Shown: piece by piece, positions 41,903 through 50,668 of the stretch
How the letters are laid out: each line of letters begins with the position of its first letter
How positions within the stretch are numbered: position 1 is the stretch's first letter
From: DATJPY01 sp035506135
Lineage (GTDB): Bacteria; Myxococcota_A; UBA9160; PR03
Assembly: GCA_035506135.1 (NCBI GenBank)
Contig: DATJPY010000130.1
Span: forward strand, 1-55,865
Direction of reading: 5' to 3'
Length of the DNA stretch: 55,865 nucleotides
Position numbers and translations under genes: made by a program
The notes under the pieces: model-generated
The model's database searches: none
Seen by the model: only the letters and a program-made list of their open reading frames with translations
What the model was told of the DNA's origin: nothing

Positions 41903-43621
41903 GTGGCGCGAGAGGTGTACATCGCAGCCGTCGGTCTCACCAAGGTGGACCTCACCGGCCGCATCTTCGCCTCCGTCTTCGACCTGTTCGCCGAAGCGTA
42001 CCACCGCGCGATCGAAGACTCTCCGGTGCGGGCCTTCGAGGCGCTGCAGGTGGGCATCATGGACAGCGAAGAGTTCGAGAACCGCGCGAACGTCGCGGCC
42101 AAGGTCGCCGACCGCATCGGGCTGACCGGCATCCCCGCGATCCGCTCCGAGACCGCCTCCTCGACCGGTGCCGCCGCGCTGCACGAGGCGTGGGCGAAGG
42201 TCGCTTCGGGCCAGTGCGAGAGCGTGCTGGTGCTGGCCGGCGAGCGCATGAAGAATGTCACGACCGAGGTCGCCACGGCGATCATGTCGAAGACGGTCGA
42301 CCCCGTGGAGCGCAACTTCGGCTTCACGATGCCGGCGCTGATCGCGCTCGTCACCCAGGCCTGGCTGCACGAGCGCAAGCTGCGCGGGAAGGCCGTCGCC
42401 GACCTGCTCGCACGGCTCATGGTCCGCGCCCACGCGCTCGGCGCCGAGAATCCGCTGGCGGCCTTCAGCGGTCGCCGCGAGCCGCTCGAGGCCTACTTCG
42501 ACGCCACCAAGAACCTGCCCGTCGCGACGCCTCTCATGCGCAAGGACTGCTCGCCGATCTGCGACGGTGCCGCCGCGCTGATCCTGACCTCCCGCCCCCA
42601 GGCGGTGCGCATCGCGGGACTGGGCTCGGCGACCGAGACCAGCTCGGTCCTGGACCGCGACCGGCTCGCCTGCCTCGACGCGACCCGCGCCGCCGCGCGC
42701 GTGGCGTACTGGCGCGCGGGAATCGCCCGGCCGCGCGAGCTCGAGGGCCTCGTCGTCGAGTGCCACGACGCCTTCAACAGCCTGCTGCCCATCGACCTCA
42801 CCGACCTCGGCCTGGTCGAGCCGGACGAGGCGATCGAGGCGGTCGTCGGCAGCCTGCGGCGCGAGCCCGGAGATCCGCTCGAGCACCCGGTCACGGGGCT
42901 GCGCGGCCGGCTGCCGGTGAACCTCTCGGGCGGGCTCAAGGCGCGCGGCCACCCGGTCGGCGGCACGGGGCTCTTCCAGATCGCCGAGTGCTACCTGCAG
43001 CTCACGGGCCGCTTCCCGAACCCGCGGGCGCAGGTGCCCGGCGCGAAGATCGGCATCGCGCACTCGATCGGAGGGCCGGGCAACAACGTGTACGTCACCG
43101 TGATCGAGCGCAGCGACGCGAAGCGGCGCCCGGATCCGGTGCCGCGCCCGCATCTCACCTTCCGCTCGGCGGAGACGGCCCGCGGCCGGCGCGCAGCCGA
43201 GAGCCTGCACGGCGCGACGGCCGTGCTCGAGGCCTACACGACGATCCACGTCACGTCGGGCGCGCAGCCGGGTCCGATCCACGTGGGACTGGTGCGAATC
43301 GCCGACCGCCGCGCGTTCGCGAAGCTCGACCGCGCTCCCGACGAGGGCGAGCCGGCCGAAGCGGTGCTCGCGGGCCGCCGCGTGAAGCTGCTCGTGAAGG
43401 ACGACGGCGACAACTACTTCCAGATTCCGCGCGCGCGCGGCTTCGACCTCGGATCCCTGGTCGAGCGCGTGCGCGGCGCGGTCGGCCGGCGCCGCGCCGC
43501 CGGAGACGACGCGCCGCCGCTGCCGGCGCCGCCGCCCCAGGCGAGCGCGCCCGGAGCCGACGCCGCCCCCGCCTCCGAGGAGGCGGACGGCGAGGACGAG
43601 CTCTCGCGCGACGCCGTCTAG
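41903..43621 (+). CDS. SCP-x-type thiolase-fold protein with Cys-to-Ser active site and C-terminal OB-fold domain
   Basis: 572 residues from GTG. Residues 1-400 have the thiolase fold. The nucleophile region is RSETASSTGAAAL (residues 81-93), where SCP-x thiolases have CSTG; Ser86 replaces the Cys. The other catalytic loops remain: GHPVGGTG (H350) and IAHSIGGPGNN (H387). A DUF35-like OB-fold domain follows at about residues 410-515 (HVGLVRIADRRAF, RRVKLLVKDDG), then an Ala/Pro-rich tail. Without Cys, ordinary thiolysis is unlikely. The actinobacterial Ltp2 aldolase also lacks the Cys and works with a DUF35 partner, so a retro-aldolase acting on a branched or steroid-like acyl-CoA is a reasonable guess. 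Its stop shares CTAG with the convergent dehydrogenase gene. Confidence 0.82.
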   Translation: MAREVYIAAVGLTKVDLTGRIFASVFDLFAEAYHRAIEDSPVRAFEALQVGIMDSEEFENRANVAAKVADRIGLTGIPAIRSETASSTGAAALHEAWAKVASGQCESVLVLAGERMKNVTTEVATAIMSKTVDPVERNFGFTMPALIALVTQAWLHERKLRGKAVADLLARLMVRAHALGAENPLAAFSGRREPLEAYFDATKNLPVATPLMRKDCSPICDGAAALILTSRPQAVRIAGLGSATETSSVLDRDRLACLDATRAAARVAYWRAGIARPRELEGLVVECHDAFNSLLPIDLTDLGLVEPDEAIEAVVGSLRREPGDPLEHPVTGLRGRLPVNLSGGLKARGHPVGGTGLFQIAECYLQLTGRFPNPRAQVPGAKIGIAHSIGGPGNNVYVTVIERSDAKRRPDPVPRPHLTFRSAETARGRRAAESLHGATAVLEAYTTIHVTSGAQPGPIHVGLVRIADRRAFAKLDRAPDEGEPAEAVLAGRRVKLLVKDDGDNYFQIPRARGFDLGSLVERVRGAVGRRRAAGDDAPPLPAPPPQASAPGADAAPASEEADGEDELSRDAV

Positions 43622-44724
43622 AAGACGATCACCCCGCGCGCGTTCACGCCCGCGACCAGGTCGTCGAAGGCGCGCGGCGCGTCGTCGATCGAATAGGTCG
43701 CCGTCACGAGCTCGTCGAGCTTGAGTCGCCCGCACTTGTAGAGGTCGAGCAGCCGCGGGAAGTCGATCGACGGGCGCGCCGAGCCGTACATCGAGCCGGT
43801 CAGCACCTTCTCCTGGAAGGGCAGCAGGAAGGCGCCGAAGGTGACCGTCTCGGTCGGCTTCGAGACGCCCACCACGACCGCGGTGCCTCCCTTGCGCACG
43901 CAGCCGAAGGCCTGCTGGATGGTCGCGCCGAGCCCGATGCACTCGAAGGCGTAGTCCGCACCGCCGCCGGTCAGCGCCATCACCTTGCCCACCGGATCGC
44001 CGTCGGTCGACGGGTTGATCGTGTGGGTCGCGCCGAAGGTGCGCGCGTACTCGAGCTTCTTGTCAGCCGTGTCGACGGCGATGATCTGCTTGGCGCCCGC
44101 GATCGCGCAGCCCTGGATCGCGTTGAGCCCGACGCCGCCGGCGCCGAACACCACGCAGCTCGAGCCCGGCTCGACCTTCGCGGTGTTGAGCGCCGCGCCG
44201 ACGCCGGTCATCACGGCGCAGCCGACGATCGCCGCCTTGTCGATTCCGACCGTGGGATCGATCTTGATCACGTTGTCGCGGTGCAGCGTGGCGTACTCGC
44301 CCATCACGCCGGTCCCCGCGAAGTGGTGCAAGGTCTGGCCCTTGGCGTCCTTGTAGCGGCTGGTGCCGTCCGGGAGCGTGAGGGTCGCCTTGGCCGCCAC
44401 GTCGCAGAGCTGCGGCTTGCCCATCACGCAGTAGCGGCACTTGCCGCAGGTCGGGACCCAGGAGACCACCACGGTGTCGCCGACGGCGAGGTCGGTCACG
44501 CCCTCGCCGAGCTCGCAGATCGTGCCGGCGGCCTCGTGGCCGAGCACCAGCGGCGGCGGCAGCGGGATGGTGCCGTTGGTGGCCGACAGGTCGCTGTGGC
44601 AGACGCCGCAGGCGCCGATCTCGACCATCACCTCGCCGCGCTTCGGCGAGTCGACCTGGATCGTCTCGACGACGACCGGCTTGTTCATCTCGCGATAGAG
44701 CACGGCCTTCGCCTTCTTGCCCAT
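43618..44724 (-). CDS. Zinc-dependent alcohol dehydrogenase (MDR family, class III-like)
   Basis: 368 residues. The catalytic zinc ligands are in GACGVCHSDLSATNG and LVLGHEAAG, and the structural zinc site CGKCRYCVMGKPQLC has four Cys near residue 100. The NAD-binding motif is VVFGAGGVGLNAIQGCAIAG near residue 195. It oxidises a primary alcohol or a formaldehyde-like adduct with NAD, or another acceptor. The ATG has GAGGAGAA upstream and a consensus-like promoter 60-90 bp back. It stands alone, convergent with the thiolase-fold gene; whether the two act in one pathway is unknown. Confidence 0.9.
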   Translation of the reverse strand: MGKKAKAVLYREMNKPVVVETIQVDSPKRGEVMVEIGACGVCHSDLSATNGTIPLPPPLVLGHEAAGTICELGEGVTDLAVGDTVVVSWVPTCGKCRYCVMGKPQLCDVAAKATLTLPDGTSRYKDAKGQTLHHFAGTGVMGEYATLHRDNVIKIDPTVGIDKAAIVGCAVMTGVGAALNTAKVEPGSSCVVFGAGGVGLNAIQGCAIAGAKQIIAVDTADKKLEYARTFGATHTINPSTDGDPVGKVMALTGGGADYAFECIGLGATIQQAFGCVRKGGTAVVVGVSKPTETVTFGAFLLPFQEKVLTGSMYGSARPSIDFPRLLDLYKCGRLKLDELVTATYSIDDAPRAFDDLVAGVNARGVIVF

Positions 44725-44782
44725 GATTCTCCTCGCGGTCGGCCGTCCTCGACGGGGGGCCGGGGGTTCGGGTTGGCGGCCA

Positions 44783-44812
44783 GTCTAGGAGAGCCTCGAC
44801 TCGCATGTCAAA
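44783..44812 (-). promoter_or_regulatory. Sigma-70-type promoter TTGACA-N18-TAGACT for the alcohol dehydrogenase
   Basis: On the minus strand a perfect -35 (TTGACA, 44807-44812) is 18 bp from TAGACT (44783-44788). The predicted leader is about 50 nt and contains the SD GAGGAG. It is the best canonical promoter seen in the window. Confidence 0.7.
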
Positions 44813-44846
44813 GCACGCGCCGCCCCGAATGCGCGCGCTCCCTCCG

Positions 44847-44852
44847 TATAAT
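44847..44852 (+). promoter_or_regulatory. -10 element TATAAT for the tandem GNAT gene
   Basis: A consensus TATAAT 20 nt before the ATG at 44873, followed by GGGAGGGAGGG as ribosome-binding site. The -35 region is not recognisable. It fires away from the alcohol dehydrogenase promoter in the same 148-bp gap. Confidence 0.55.
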
Positions 44853-44872
44853 GCGCGGGAGGGAGGGCGCCG

Positions 44873-45781
44873 ATGCCGATCCGCCCGTTCCGAGCCGAGG
44901 ACGCCGCCGCCCTCGCAGCGCTCTCGCGCTCGTGCGCGCGCGGCGAGACCGACTTCGTACTGAATCCGCTCTGGGAGACGGAGCGCGATCTCTTCGCCGA
45001 GTTCGAGCGACACGGAGTCGAGCCCGAGGAGCACCTGCTCGTCGCGGACCCGGGCGACGGGCGCGTCGAGGGCTGCGTCGGCTTCGTGCGCCGGCCCCGC
45101 GCATCGACGGCCGGCCTGGTGTGCCCCATCGTCGCGCGCGAGGCGCGCGGCCAGGGCGTCGGCGGCGAGCTGCTGCGCGCGGGGCTCGCGCACGGAGGCG
45201 ACCTCGGCGTGAAGCTCGTGTCGGCCGCGATCGGCGTGCGCAACCGCGCCGGCTACTCGCTGCTCTCCGCGTTCGGCTTCCGCCCGACCCGCCAGCACTT
45301 CCTGATGCGACTCGACGCGAAGCCGGCGCGCACCGCGCTCGGTCGGGTCGCGGGAGGCCGGGGCTCCGGCGAGGAGCTGGTGCTGGCGGCGGCGAAGCCC
45401 GCGGACGCCGAGGCGATCCTCGCGCTGTACCGCGCCTGCGGCTTCGAGCCCCGCAGCGACGAGTCCATGCGCGCGGTGCTGGAGGACGGGCGCCACGCGC
45501 ACGCCGTCGCGCGCGAGGGCGGCCGCATCGTCGCCTTCGCCGAGATCGAGACGCACTGGCCGGAGCGCCCGTGGGTTGCCTTCGTCGGCGTCGAGGCAGC
45601 GCTGCGCGACCGCGGCGTAGGCTCCGCGCTGGTCGGCTGGTCGCTGGCGCGCCTGTTCGACGCGGGCGCACAGAGCGCCCTCCTGCTGCTCTCGCCCGGG
45701 AACCGGACGGCGCTGCGCGCCTACGAGAAGGTCGGCTTCCGCCGACATCGCCTGGTGGACGTGCTGGAGAAGGGCCTCTAA
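44873..45781 (+). CDS. Protein with two tandem GNAT acetyltransferase domains
   Basis: 302 residues. The first GNAT domain (residues 1-150) has IRPFRAEDAAALAALSR and the CoA loop VAREARGQGVGGELLRAGL. The second (about 165-302) has VLAAAKPADAEAILALYRA and VEAALRDRGVGSALVGWSL, with LLLLSPGNRTALRAYEKVGF. Both keep the R/Q-x-x-G-x-G/A pyrophosphate loop, so both could bind acetyl-CoA. A duplication within one gene is likely. Substrate unknown. Its stop (TAA) overlaps the stop of the convergent short regulator gene (CTAA). Confidence 0.85.
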   Translation: MPIRPFRAEDAAALAALSRSCARGETDFVLNPLWETERDLFAEFERHGVEPEEHLLVADPGDGRVEGCVGFVRRPRASTAGLVCPIVAREARGQGVGGELLRAGLAHGGDLGVKLVSAAIGVRNRAGYSLLSAFGFRPTRQHFLMRLDAKPARTALGRVAGGRGSGEELVLAAAKPADAEAILALYRACGFEPRSDESMRAVLEDGRHAHAVAREGGRIVAFAEIETHWPERPWVAFVGVEAALRDRGVGSALVGWSLARLFDAGAQSALLLLSPGNRTALRAYEKVGFRRHRLVDVLEKGL

Positions 45782-47256
45782 GAGCCGCTCGCGAGCTCCC
45801 GCGCGAGCTCCGGCGTGTCCGCGCGCACGTCGCGCGCGAGCCCGGCGCAGATCGCCTCGCGCACGAGGGCGTGGACGAAGCGCTGCACCCCCGCCGCCCG
45901 CGCCTCCAGGAGCCCGGCGCGACGCGCCTCCTCGAGCGCGTCGAGCACGGCGTCCTCGCCGAGCCCGCTCTCGCGGCGCAGCGCCTCGACCCCGAACTCG
46001 CCGATGGTCGCCGCCGCTTCGAGCACAGCTCGCGAGCGTGCGGAGAGGCGGAGCACGAGGCCGTGCACCAGCTCCCGGACGCGCGGCGGAACCGGTGGCT
46101 CACCGTCTTCACGTCCGCGCACCGTCCACTCGCGGGCCAGCTCGCTCGCGAAGAGGGGATTCCCGTCGGTGCGAGCGCGGATCGAGTCGACGACCGCGGG
46201 CGGCGGCTCGCAGCCGGCCACGCTCGCGATCAGCGCCCGCGTCTCGCTCGGCAGGAGACCGCCCAGGCACTGCCATTCGAAACGCGGATGTCGCGCCAGC
46301 TCTGCCAGCGTCGCCACGAGCGGATGCTCTTCGGCGAGCTCGCTGCTCCGGTAGGACCCGACCAGGACAACGCGCGCCTCGGCAAGCTCGCCGGCCAGGA
46401 ACTCGAGCAGGTGCAGCGCGGGCCGCGCGGCGCCGTGGAGATCGTCGAGGAGGATTGCGATCGGCGCCCGCCGCGCGGCGCGCCGCAGCAGGTTCGCGAC
46501 GGCGTCGAAGAGCAACAGAGAGGAGTCGCTGCCGCCGGCTTCCCGCGCGTCGAAGTGCGGCTCCTCACGCACCGAGAGGTCGCGGACGAGCGGCGCGAGA
46601 TCGAGCGGCGCGGCGCCGGAATCTGCGAAGAGCGCCTCGCAGGAGCGAGACGCCGCGAGCTCTCGGACCGGCGCGACCCACGGGCCGTACGGAAGATTCG
46701 ATCCCGACGTCGACCCGAGGTACGCCGCGCCGCCGGCGTCGCGCACCTCCCGCGCGAGCTCCTCGACGAGCCGCGTCTTCCCGATCCCGGGCTCGCCAGC
46801 GATCATCAGCACCCCGCCGCGCCCACACCACGCCTCGGAGAGCGCCGCCTGCATGCGCTCGAGCGAGCTCTCGCGGCCGAGGAAGAGCTCGGTCGCCGCC
46901 TCGCCCTCGGGCGGCACCTCGACCTCCTCGACGGGCGCGATGAATCGCACCCCGACGCCGCGAATGGTGCGGATCAGCCGCGAATGTCGGCCCTCGTCGC
47001 CGAGCGCTCGCCGCAGGTCGCGCAGCGTGGACGAGAGCGTCGCCTCGCTCACGTGGACGCCGTGCCAGACCCGCTCGAGGATCTCGCCGCGCGAGAGGGC
47101 GCGATCCCGATGCGCGAGCAGCAGGCGCAGCAGCTCGAACGGCTTCGGCGCGAGCTGCACCCGCCCGGAGCCGAGGCGCAGCTCGCGCTGCTCCGTGTCC
47201 ATCTCGGCGCCCGCGAAGCGGAAGCGCTCCCGTTGCACGCTCGGTTCGGGTCGCAA
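45778..47256 (-). CDS. Winged-helix/AAA transcriptional regulator, short paralog lacking the TPR domain
   Basis: 492 residues from TTG 47256, with GAGGAG 5 nt upstream (GTG 47262 is the alternative). An OmpR/CadC-type winged helix occupies residues 10-107 (LAPKPFELLRLLLAHRDRAL, GEILERVWHGVHVSEATLSS, RTIRGVGVRF). An AAA/NB-ARC-like ATPase follows with Walker A GEPGIGKT (154-161) and Walker B IAILLDDLHG. It is collinear with the 1004-residue protein encoded upstream but stops shortly after RFVHALVREAI, where the longer protein enters its TPR-like half. No remnant of that half is visible after the stop. It probably binds DNA and is gated by ATP; whether it can sense a ligand is doubtful. Confidence 0.83.
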   Translation of the reverse strand: MRPEPSVQRERFRFAGAEMDTEQRELRLGSGRVQLAPKPFELLRLLLAHRDRALSRGEILERVWHGVHVSEATLSSTLRDLRRALGDEGRHSRLIRTIRGVGVRFIAPVEEVEVPPEGEAATELFLGRESSLERMQAALSEAWCGRGGVLMIAGEPGIGKTRLVEELAREVRDAGGAAYLGSTSGSNLPYGPWVAPVRELAASRSCEALFADSGAAPLDLAPLVRDLSVREEPHFDAREAGGSDSSLLLFDAVANLLRRAARRAPIAILLDDLHGAARPALHLLEFLAGELAEARVVLVGSYRSSELAEEHPLVATLAELARHPRFEWQCLGGLLPSETRALIASVAGCEPPPAVVDSIRARTDGNPLFASELAREWTVRGREDGEPPVPPRVRELVHGLVLRLSARSRAVLEAAATIGEFGVEALRRESGLGEDAVLDALEEARRAGLLEARAAGVQRFVHALVREAICAGLARDVRADTPELARELASGS

Positions 47257-47319
47257 GGCCACTCCTCGGGTCTCGCGCTCGCCCCGCGGGTCTCGAAGCG
47301 CGCGGCGCAGCGCGCGGAG

Positions 47320-47371
47320 GATGCTAGGTAGAGTGGTGCGTCCGAAAGTTGGGGATTGCTTGGGGAATCGC
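47320..47371 (-). promoter_or_regulatory. Regulatory element upstream of the short regulator: 11-bp-spaced direct repeat and CTAGCAT box
   Basis: On the minus strand GATTCCCCAAG is followed at once by CAATCCCCAAC (47349-47369 region), an 11-bp-spaced direct repeat, then 23 bp later CTAGCAT (47321-47327). The same arrangement precedes the long paralog at 50669-50719. OmpR-type winged helices bind direct repeats of about this spacing, so this is a good candidate operator with a -10 element. Confidence 0.55.
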
Positions 47372-47417
47372 ACTCGGGCGACGCGTCCGGAGCAGCGGAC
47401 ACGGCCGGACGGTCGAA

Positions 47418-50400
47418 TCAGCCCGGCCGATTCCGGCCCAGGAGAGCCAGCTCGGCGCGCGCCCGCTCGCTGTAGCGAGCGGCTCCCAGCTCCGTGTTCA
47501 CCTCGATCGCCCGCTCGAAGTGAGCCCGGGCGGCGTCCGCACGGCCCACGGTGCGCGCTAGCAGCCCGAGGAAGAGCGACGCCGAGCCGCGGCACGCCAG
47601 GGCGTGCTCGACGAGCACGATCCGTTCCGCGTATGGGGCGAGCTTCGCGTAGAGCCGGCCCGCATGGTCGCGCTCGTCGAGGAAGGCGCACAGCTCGGCC
47701 AGGAAGCTTCCGGCCACGAGGAAATCGGGCCCGCGCTCGAGGTCCTCGAAGCCGCCCGCGGCCAGCGTCGCGAGGGTGCCGCGCGCGCGGTCGGTGCGGC
47801 CCCGCACAGCGTCGAACCGGGCAAAGAACGCGGTGGCCCCGGGAATCCGCGTGCGGCTCGGCTCGAGCCACGAGAGGGCCTCGGGCGCGAAGGCCTCGAG
47901 CTCCTCCCAGCGCTCCTCCTCGAGCATCAGCGCGGCGAGCTGTCCGCCGTGCCACGGCACCGCGTTGGGATCGCGCGCGTGATGGCCGGCCGCGAGCGCC
48001 TCGTCGATGGCGATCCGCGCATCGGCGAAGCGCCCCTCGAGGAGCGCGCGCATCGCGCGCCAGCGGAGCGGAAAGCTCTCGAAGCGCTGGAGGTGCTCGT
48101 CGCGCGCGATGCGCTCCGCCGTCTCTACGTCGAGCTCGGCCCCCGCGGAGTTCCCCGACTCGAGCAGGTCCGCGGCGCGCCAGCTGCGCGCGACGATCCG
48201 CCACGTGGCGCTCCCCATCTGGTCCGCGCGCGCCACCGCCTCCGAGATGGCCGCGATGCGATCGTCGAGCCGGGCGGGGCCGGCGAGCGCGTGGCGACGG
48301 GCGAGCAGCGCGGCGGCGAGCGCCTCCGGGTCGTCGCTTGCGCGCGCCACGGCGACGGCCTCGTCGGAGAGCTGCATGCGTCGCTTCTCCTCGGCCCCGT
48401 CGAAGAGGAGCTTCGAGATCTCCGCGAGCAGGAGCGCGCGCAGCGGCGTCGGCTCCGGCGCGAGCGCCGCGAGCGACTCCTCGAGCAGCGGCACGAGCGC
48501 GACGTCGCGCAGCGTCGCGTGCTCGGCGAGCACGAGCGATGCGCGAGAGAGCCGCGCGGGGCTCCCCAGCTCGCGAGCCGCGGCCAGCACCAGCGCCGCC
48601 CGCGCCTGCCGCACGGGGCTCCCGAGATCGTGCGCCAGCTCGACGGCGCTCCGAGCCGCGCGCGCCGCCGGCTCGAGCTCGCGGTCGCGGAGCAGCGCGC
48701 GCGCCAGCGCCACCAGGAGATCGCATCGCCGTGCGCGGTCGAGCGGGTTTGCGCGGTCGAGCGCCGAGAGCGCGAGCTGGTAGAGGTCGGATCCGTCCGC
48801 GAAGCCGAGCCGCCGCTCGGCCTCCCTCGCTGCGCGCACCGCGGCTTCGACGGCGCGCGGAGCCGTGGTCTCGCCGCCGAGCGCGAAGTGACGGGCGATC
48901 TCCGCCAGATGGCGCCCGCCGTCGTCGCCGCCGCTCTCGAGCGCCTCACCCGCGAGGCGGTGCAGCTCGCGCCGGCGCGCCGGCGCGAGCTCCGCGTACA
49001 CCGATTCCTGTACGAGCGCATGGACGAAGCGCGTGGCGAACGGGTGCGACGGCTCGAGGAGTCCGGCGCGGCGGGCCTCCTCCTCCAGGTCGGCGAGCCC
49101 GTCCTCGTCGGCGTCCAGCATGCGCGCCAGCACCTCGGCACAGAACTCGCGGCCGAGCACGGCCGCCGCAGCCACCATCTCGCGACACGGCTCGGAGAGC
49201 CGCAGCACGCGGCCCCGCACCAGATGGCGGATGCTCTCCGGGACCTCGCGCACCCAGCGCCCCGCATCCGCATCGGCCGTGCCCTGCACCGGCTCGACCC
49301 AGTGCAGCGCGAGCGCGCGAGCGAAGAAGGGGTTGCCCTCGCTTCGCCGCTGGATCGCACGCACCACGTCAGCCGGCGGGTCGCCACCCGCGCAGCCCCG
49401 CACCAGCAGGGCCGTCTCGTCCGGCGAGAGGGCCTCGAGGCGACAGCTCTGGAGGCGCGGATGGCGCTGCAGCTCGGCCAGCGTCTCGGCCAGCGGGTGC
49501 TCCCCACCGAGCTCCGAGCTGCGGTAGAGCCCCACGATCAGCACGCGCGCAGCCACCAGCTCGTCCGCGGCGAACTCGAGCAGGCGCAGCGACGGCCGGT
49601 CCACGCGATCGAGATCGTCGAAGACGAGCGCGATGGGCGCCCGCCGCGCCGCGCGCGCCAGCAGGCTGGCGGTCGAGTCGAAGAGCCGGAAGAGCGCCGC
49701 GTCGGACTCGTCCGAAGGCTCCGCCGCGCTGGCGGCCGCCGCGCCGACGAGCTCCGGCAGGAGGCGCGCCAGATCCGCCGCCCGCGGACCCAGCTCCGAC
49801 GCGAGCCCTTCGGGAGCGCGCCCGGCGCCGTCGAGGAGCTCGCGCAGCACCTGGGTCCACGGGCGATACGAGAACGCGGCGCCGATCTCCGGCGAGCGGC
49901 CGATCAGGACCACCGAGCCTTCGGCCCGCGCCTGCCGCGCGAACTCGTCGGCGAGCCGGGTCTTGCCGATGCCCGGCGGACCCGCGATCAGCAGGACGCC
50001 CCCCTGTCCGCGCGACGCGGCGGCAAGCGCCGCGTGGAGGCGACCGAGCAGCTCGGCGCGGCCGACGAATAGCCGCGCTTCCGCGTCCGGATCCGGCGCC
50101 GAGCGGATCTCCTCGACGGGCGCGATGAAGCGCAGCCCGACACCGCGCAGCGTGCGGACGAGCCGCGGCTGCCTGCCGTCATCGCCGAGCGCGCGCCGAA
50201 GGTCCCGCAGCGTCGAGGCCAGGGTCGCGTCGCTGACGTGCACGCCGGGCCAGACCTGCTCGAGGATCTCGGCCCTCGACACTGATCGGTGTCGATTGAC
50301 CACGAGCAGCAGCAAGAGCTCGAAGGGCTTCGGGGCGAGCGGCACGCGCTCCGGGCCGCGGCGCAGCTCGCGCAGCACGGAATCGACCTCGATGCCCTCG

Positions 50401-50432
50401 AAGCGGAAGCGCGCCCGCCGCGCATGGGTCAT
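47418..50432 (-). CDS. Winged-helix/AAA/TPR transcriptional regulator (CadC- or MalT-like architecture)
   Basis: 1004 residues. Order: OmpR/CadC-type winged helix (residues 8-103, RTLRGVGLRF), AAA ATPase with Walker A GPPGIGKT (151-158) and Walker B IALVFDDLDRVDRPSL, then about 500 residues of helical repeats (from about 500) typical of TPR sensor domains, e.g. ARAALVLAAARELGSPARLS. Regulators of this build use ATP and a ligand bound by the helical domain to switch multimerisation. The target genes are unknown. It shares high similarity with the short paralog over the first 480 residues. A 377-bp upstream region with hairpins and a direct repeat suggests autoregulation. Confidence 0.87.
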   Translation of the reverse strand: MTHARRARFRFEGIEVDSVLRELRRGPERVPLAPKPFELLLLLVVNRHRSVSRAEILEQVWPGVHVSDATLASTLRDLRRALGDDGRQPRLVRTLRGVGLRFIAPVEEIRSAPDPDAEARLFVGRAELLGRLHAALAAASRGQGGVLLIAGPPGIGKTRLADEFARQARAEGSVVLIGRSPEIGAAFSYRPWTQVLRELLDGAGRAPEGLASELGPRAADLARLLPELVGAAAASAAEPSDESDAALFRLFDSTASLLARAARRAPIALVFDDLDRVDRPSLRLLEFAADELVAARVLIVGLYRSSELGGEHPLAETLAELQRHPRLQSCRLEALSPDETALLVRGCAGGDPPADVVRAIQRRSEGNPFFARALALHWVEPVQGTADADAGRWVREVPESIRHLVRGRVLRLSEPCREMVAAAAVLGREFCAEVLARMLDADEDGLADLEEEARRAGLLEPSHPFATRFVHALVQESVYAELAPARRRELHRLAGEALESGGDDGGRHLAEIARHFALGGETTAPRAVEAAVRAAREAERRLGFADGSDLYQLALSALDRANPLDRARRCDLLVALARALLRDRELEPAARAARSAVELAHDLGSPVRQARAALVLAAARELGSPARLSRASLVLAEHATLRDVALVPLLEESLAALAPEPTPLRALLLAEISKLLFDGAEEKRRMQLSDEAVAVARASDDPEALAAALLARRHALAGPARLDDRIAAISEAVARADQMGSATWRIVARSWRAADLLESGNSAGAELDVETAERIARDEHLQRFESFPLRWRAMRALLEGRFADARIAIDEALAAGHHARDPNAVPWHGGQLAALMLEEERWEELEAFAPEALSWLEPSRTRIPGATAFFARFDAVRGRTDRARGTLATLAAGGFEDLERGPDFLVAGSFLAELCAFLDERDHAGRLYAKLAPYAERIVLVEHALACRGSASLFLGLLARTVGRADAARAHFERAIEVNTELGAARYSERARAELALLGRNRPG

Positions 50433-50535
50433 GGGTGCCTCGGTCAGCGCAGGCTCGTCTGCGTCTGGCGGGGCACACCCTTCCCCGTATCCGGATCAGA
50501 TAGCGGGAATGCGGTGGATTGGAAAGGCGGGGGCC

Positions 50536-50597
50536 GGTGCCCACCCGAGGGCGTCGCGCTCGGTTTGGGGCGCAAGGGACTCCCTCGGGTGGGGACC
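50536..50597 (-). promoter_or_regulatory. Large hairpin in the leader of the long regulator
   Basis: GGT-G-CCCACCCGAGGG pairs with CCCTCGGGTGGG-G-ACC: 15 of 16 positions, with one G-G mismatch and a 30-nt loop. It is about 105 nt from the start codon and has no T-run, so it is not a simple terminator. Confidence 0.5.
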
Positions 50598-50668
50598 TGG
50601 CTGAGGAACCGCTCCCAGGAGCGGACTCCCGGGACCGCGCGTGCATCGCTGCGCCACGCGGTCCGGGG

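Noticed and set aside
45778..48726. Open frame joining the short regulator to about 490 extra upstream codons.
   Set aside because: The upstream part is out of frame with the conserved long regulator on the same strand and has shadow composition. The winged-helix domain gives a natural start at 47256 with a ribosome-binding site.
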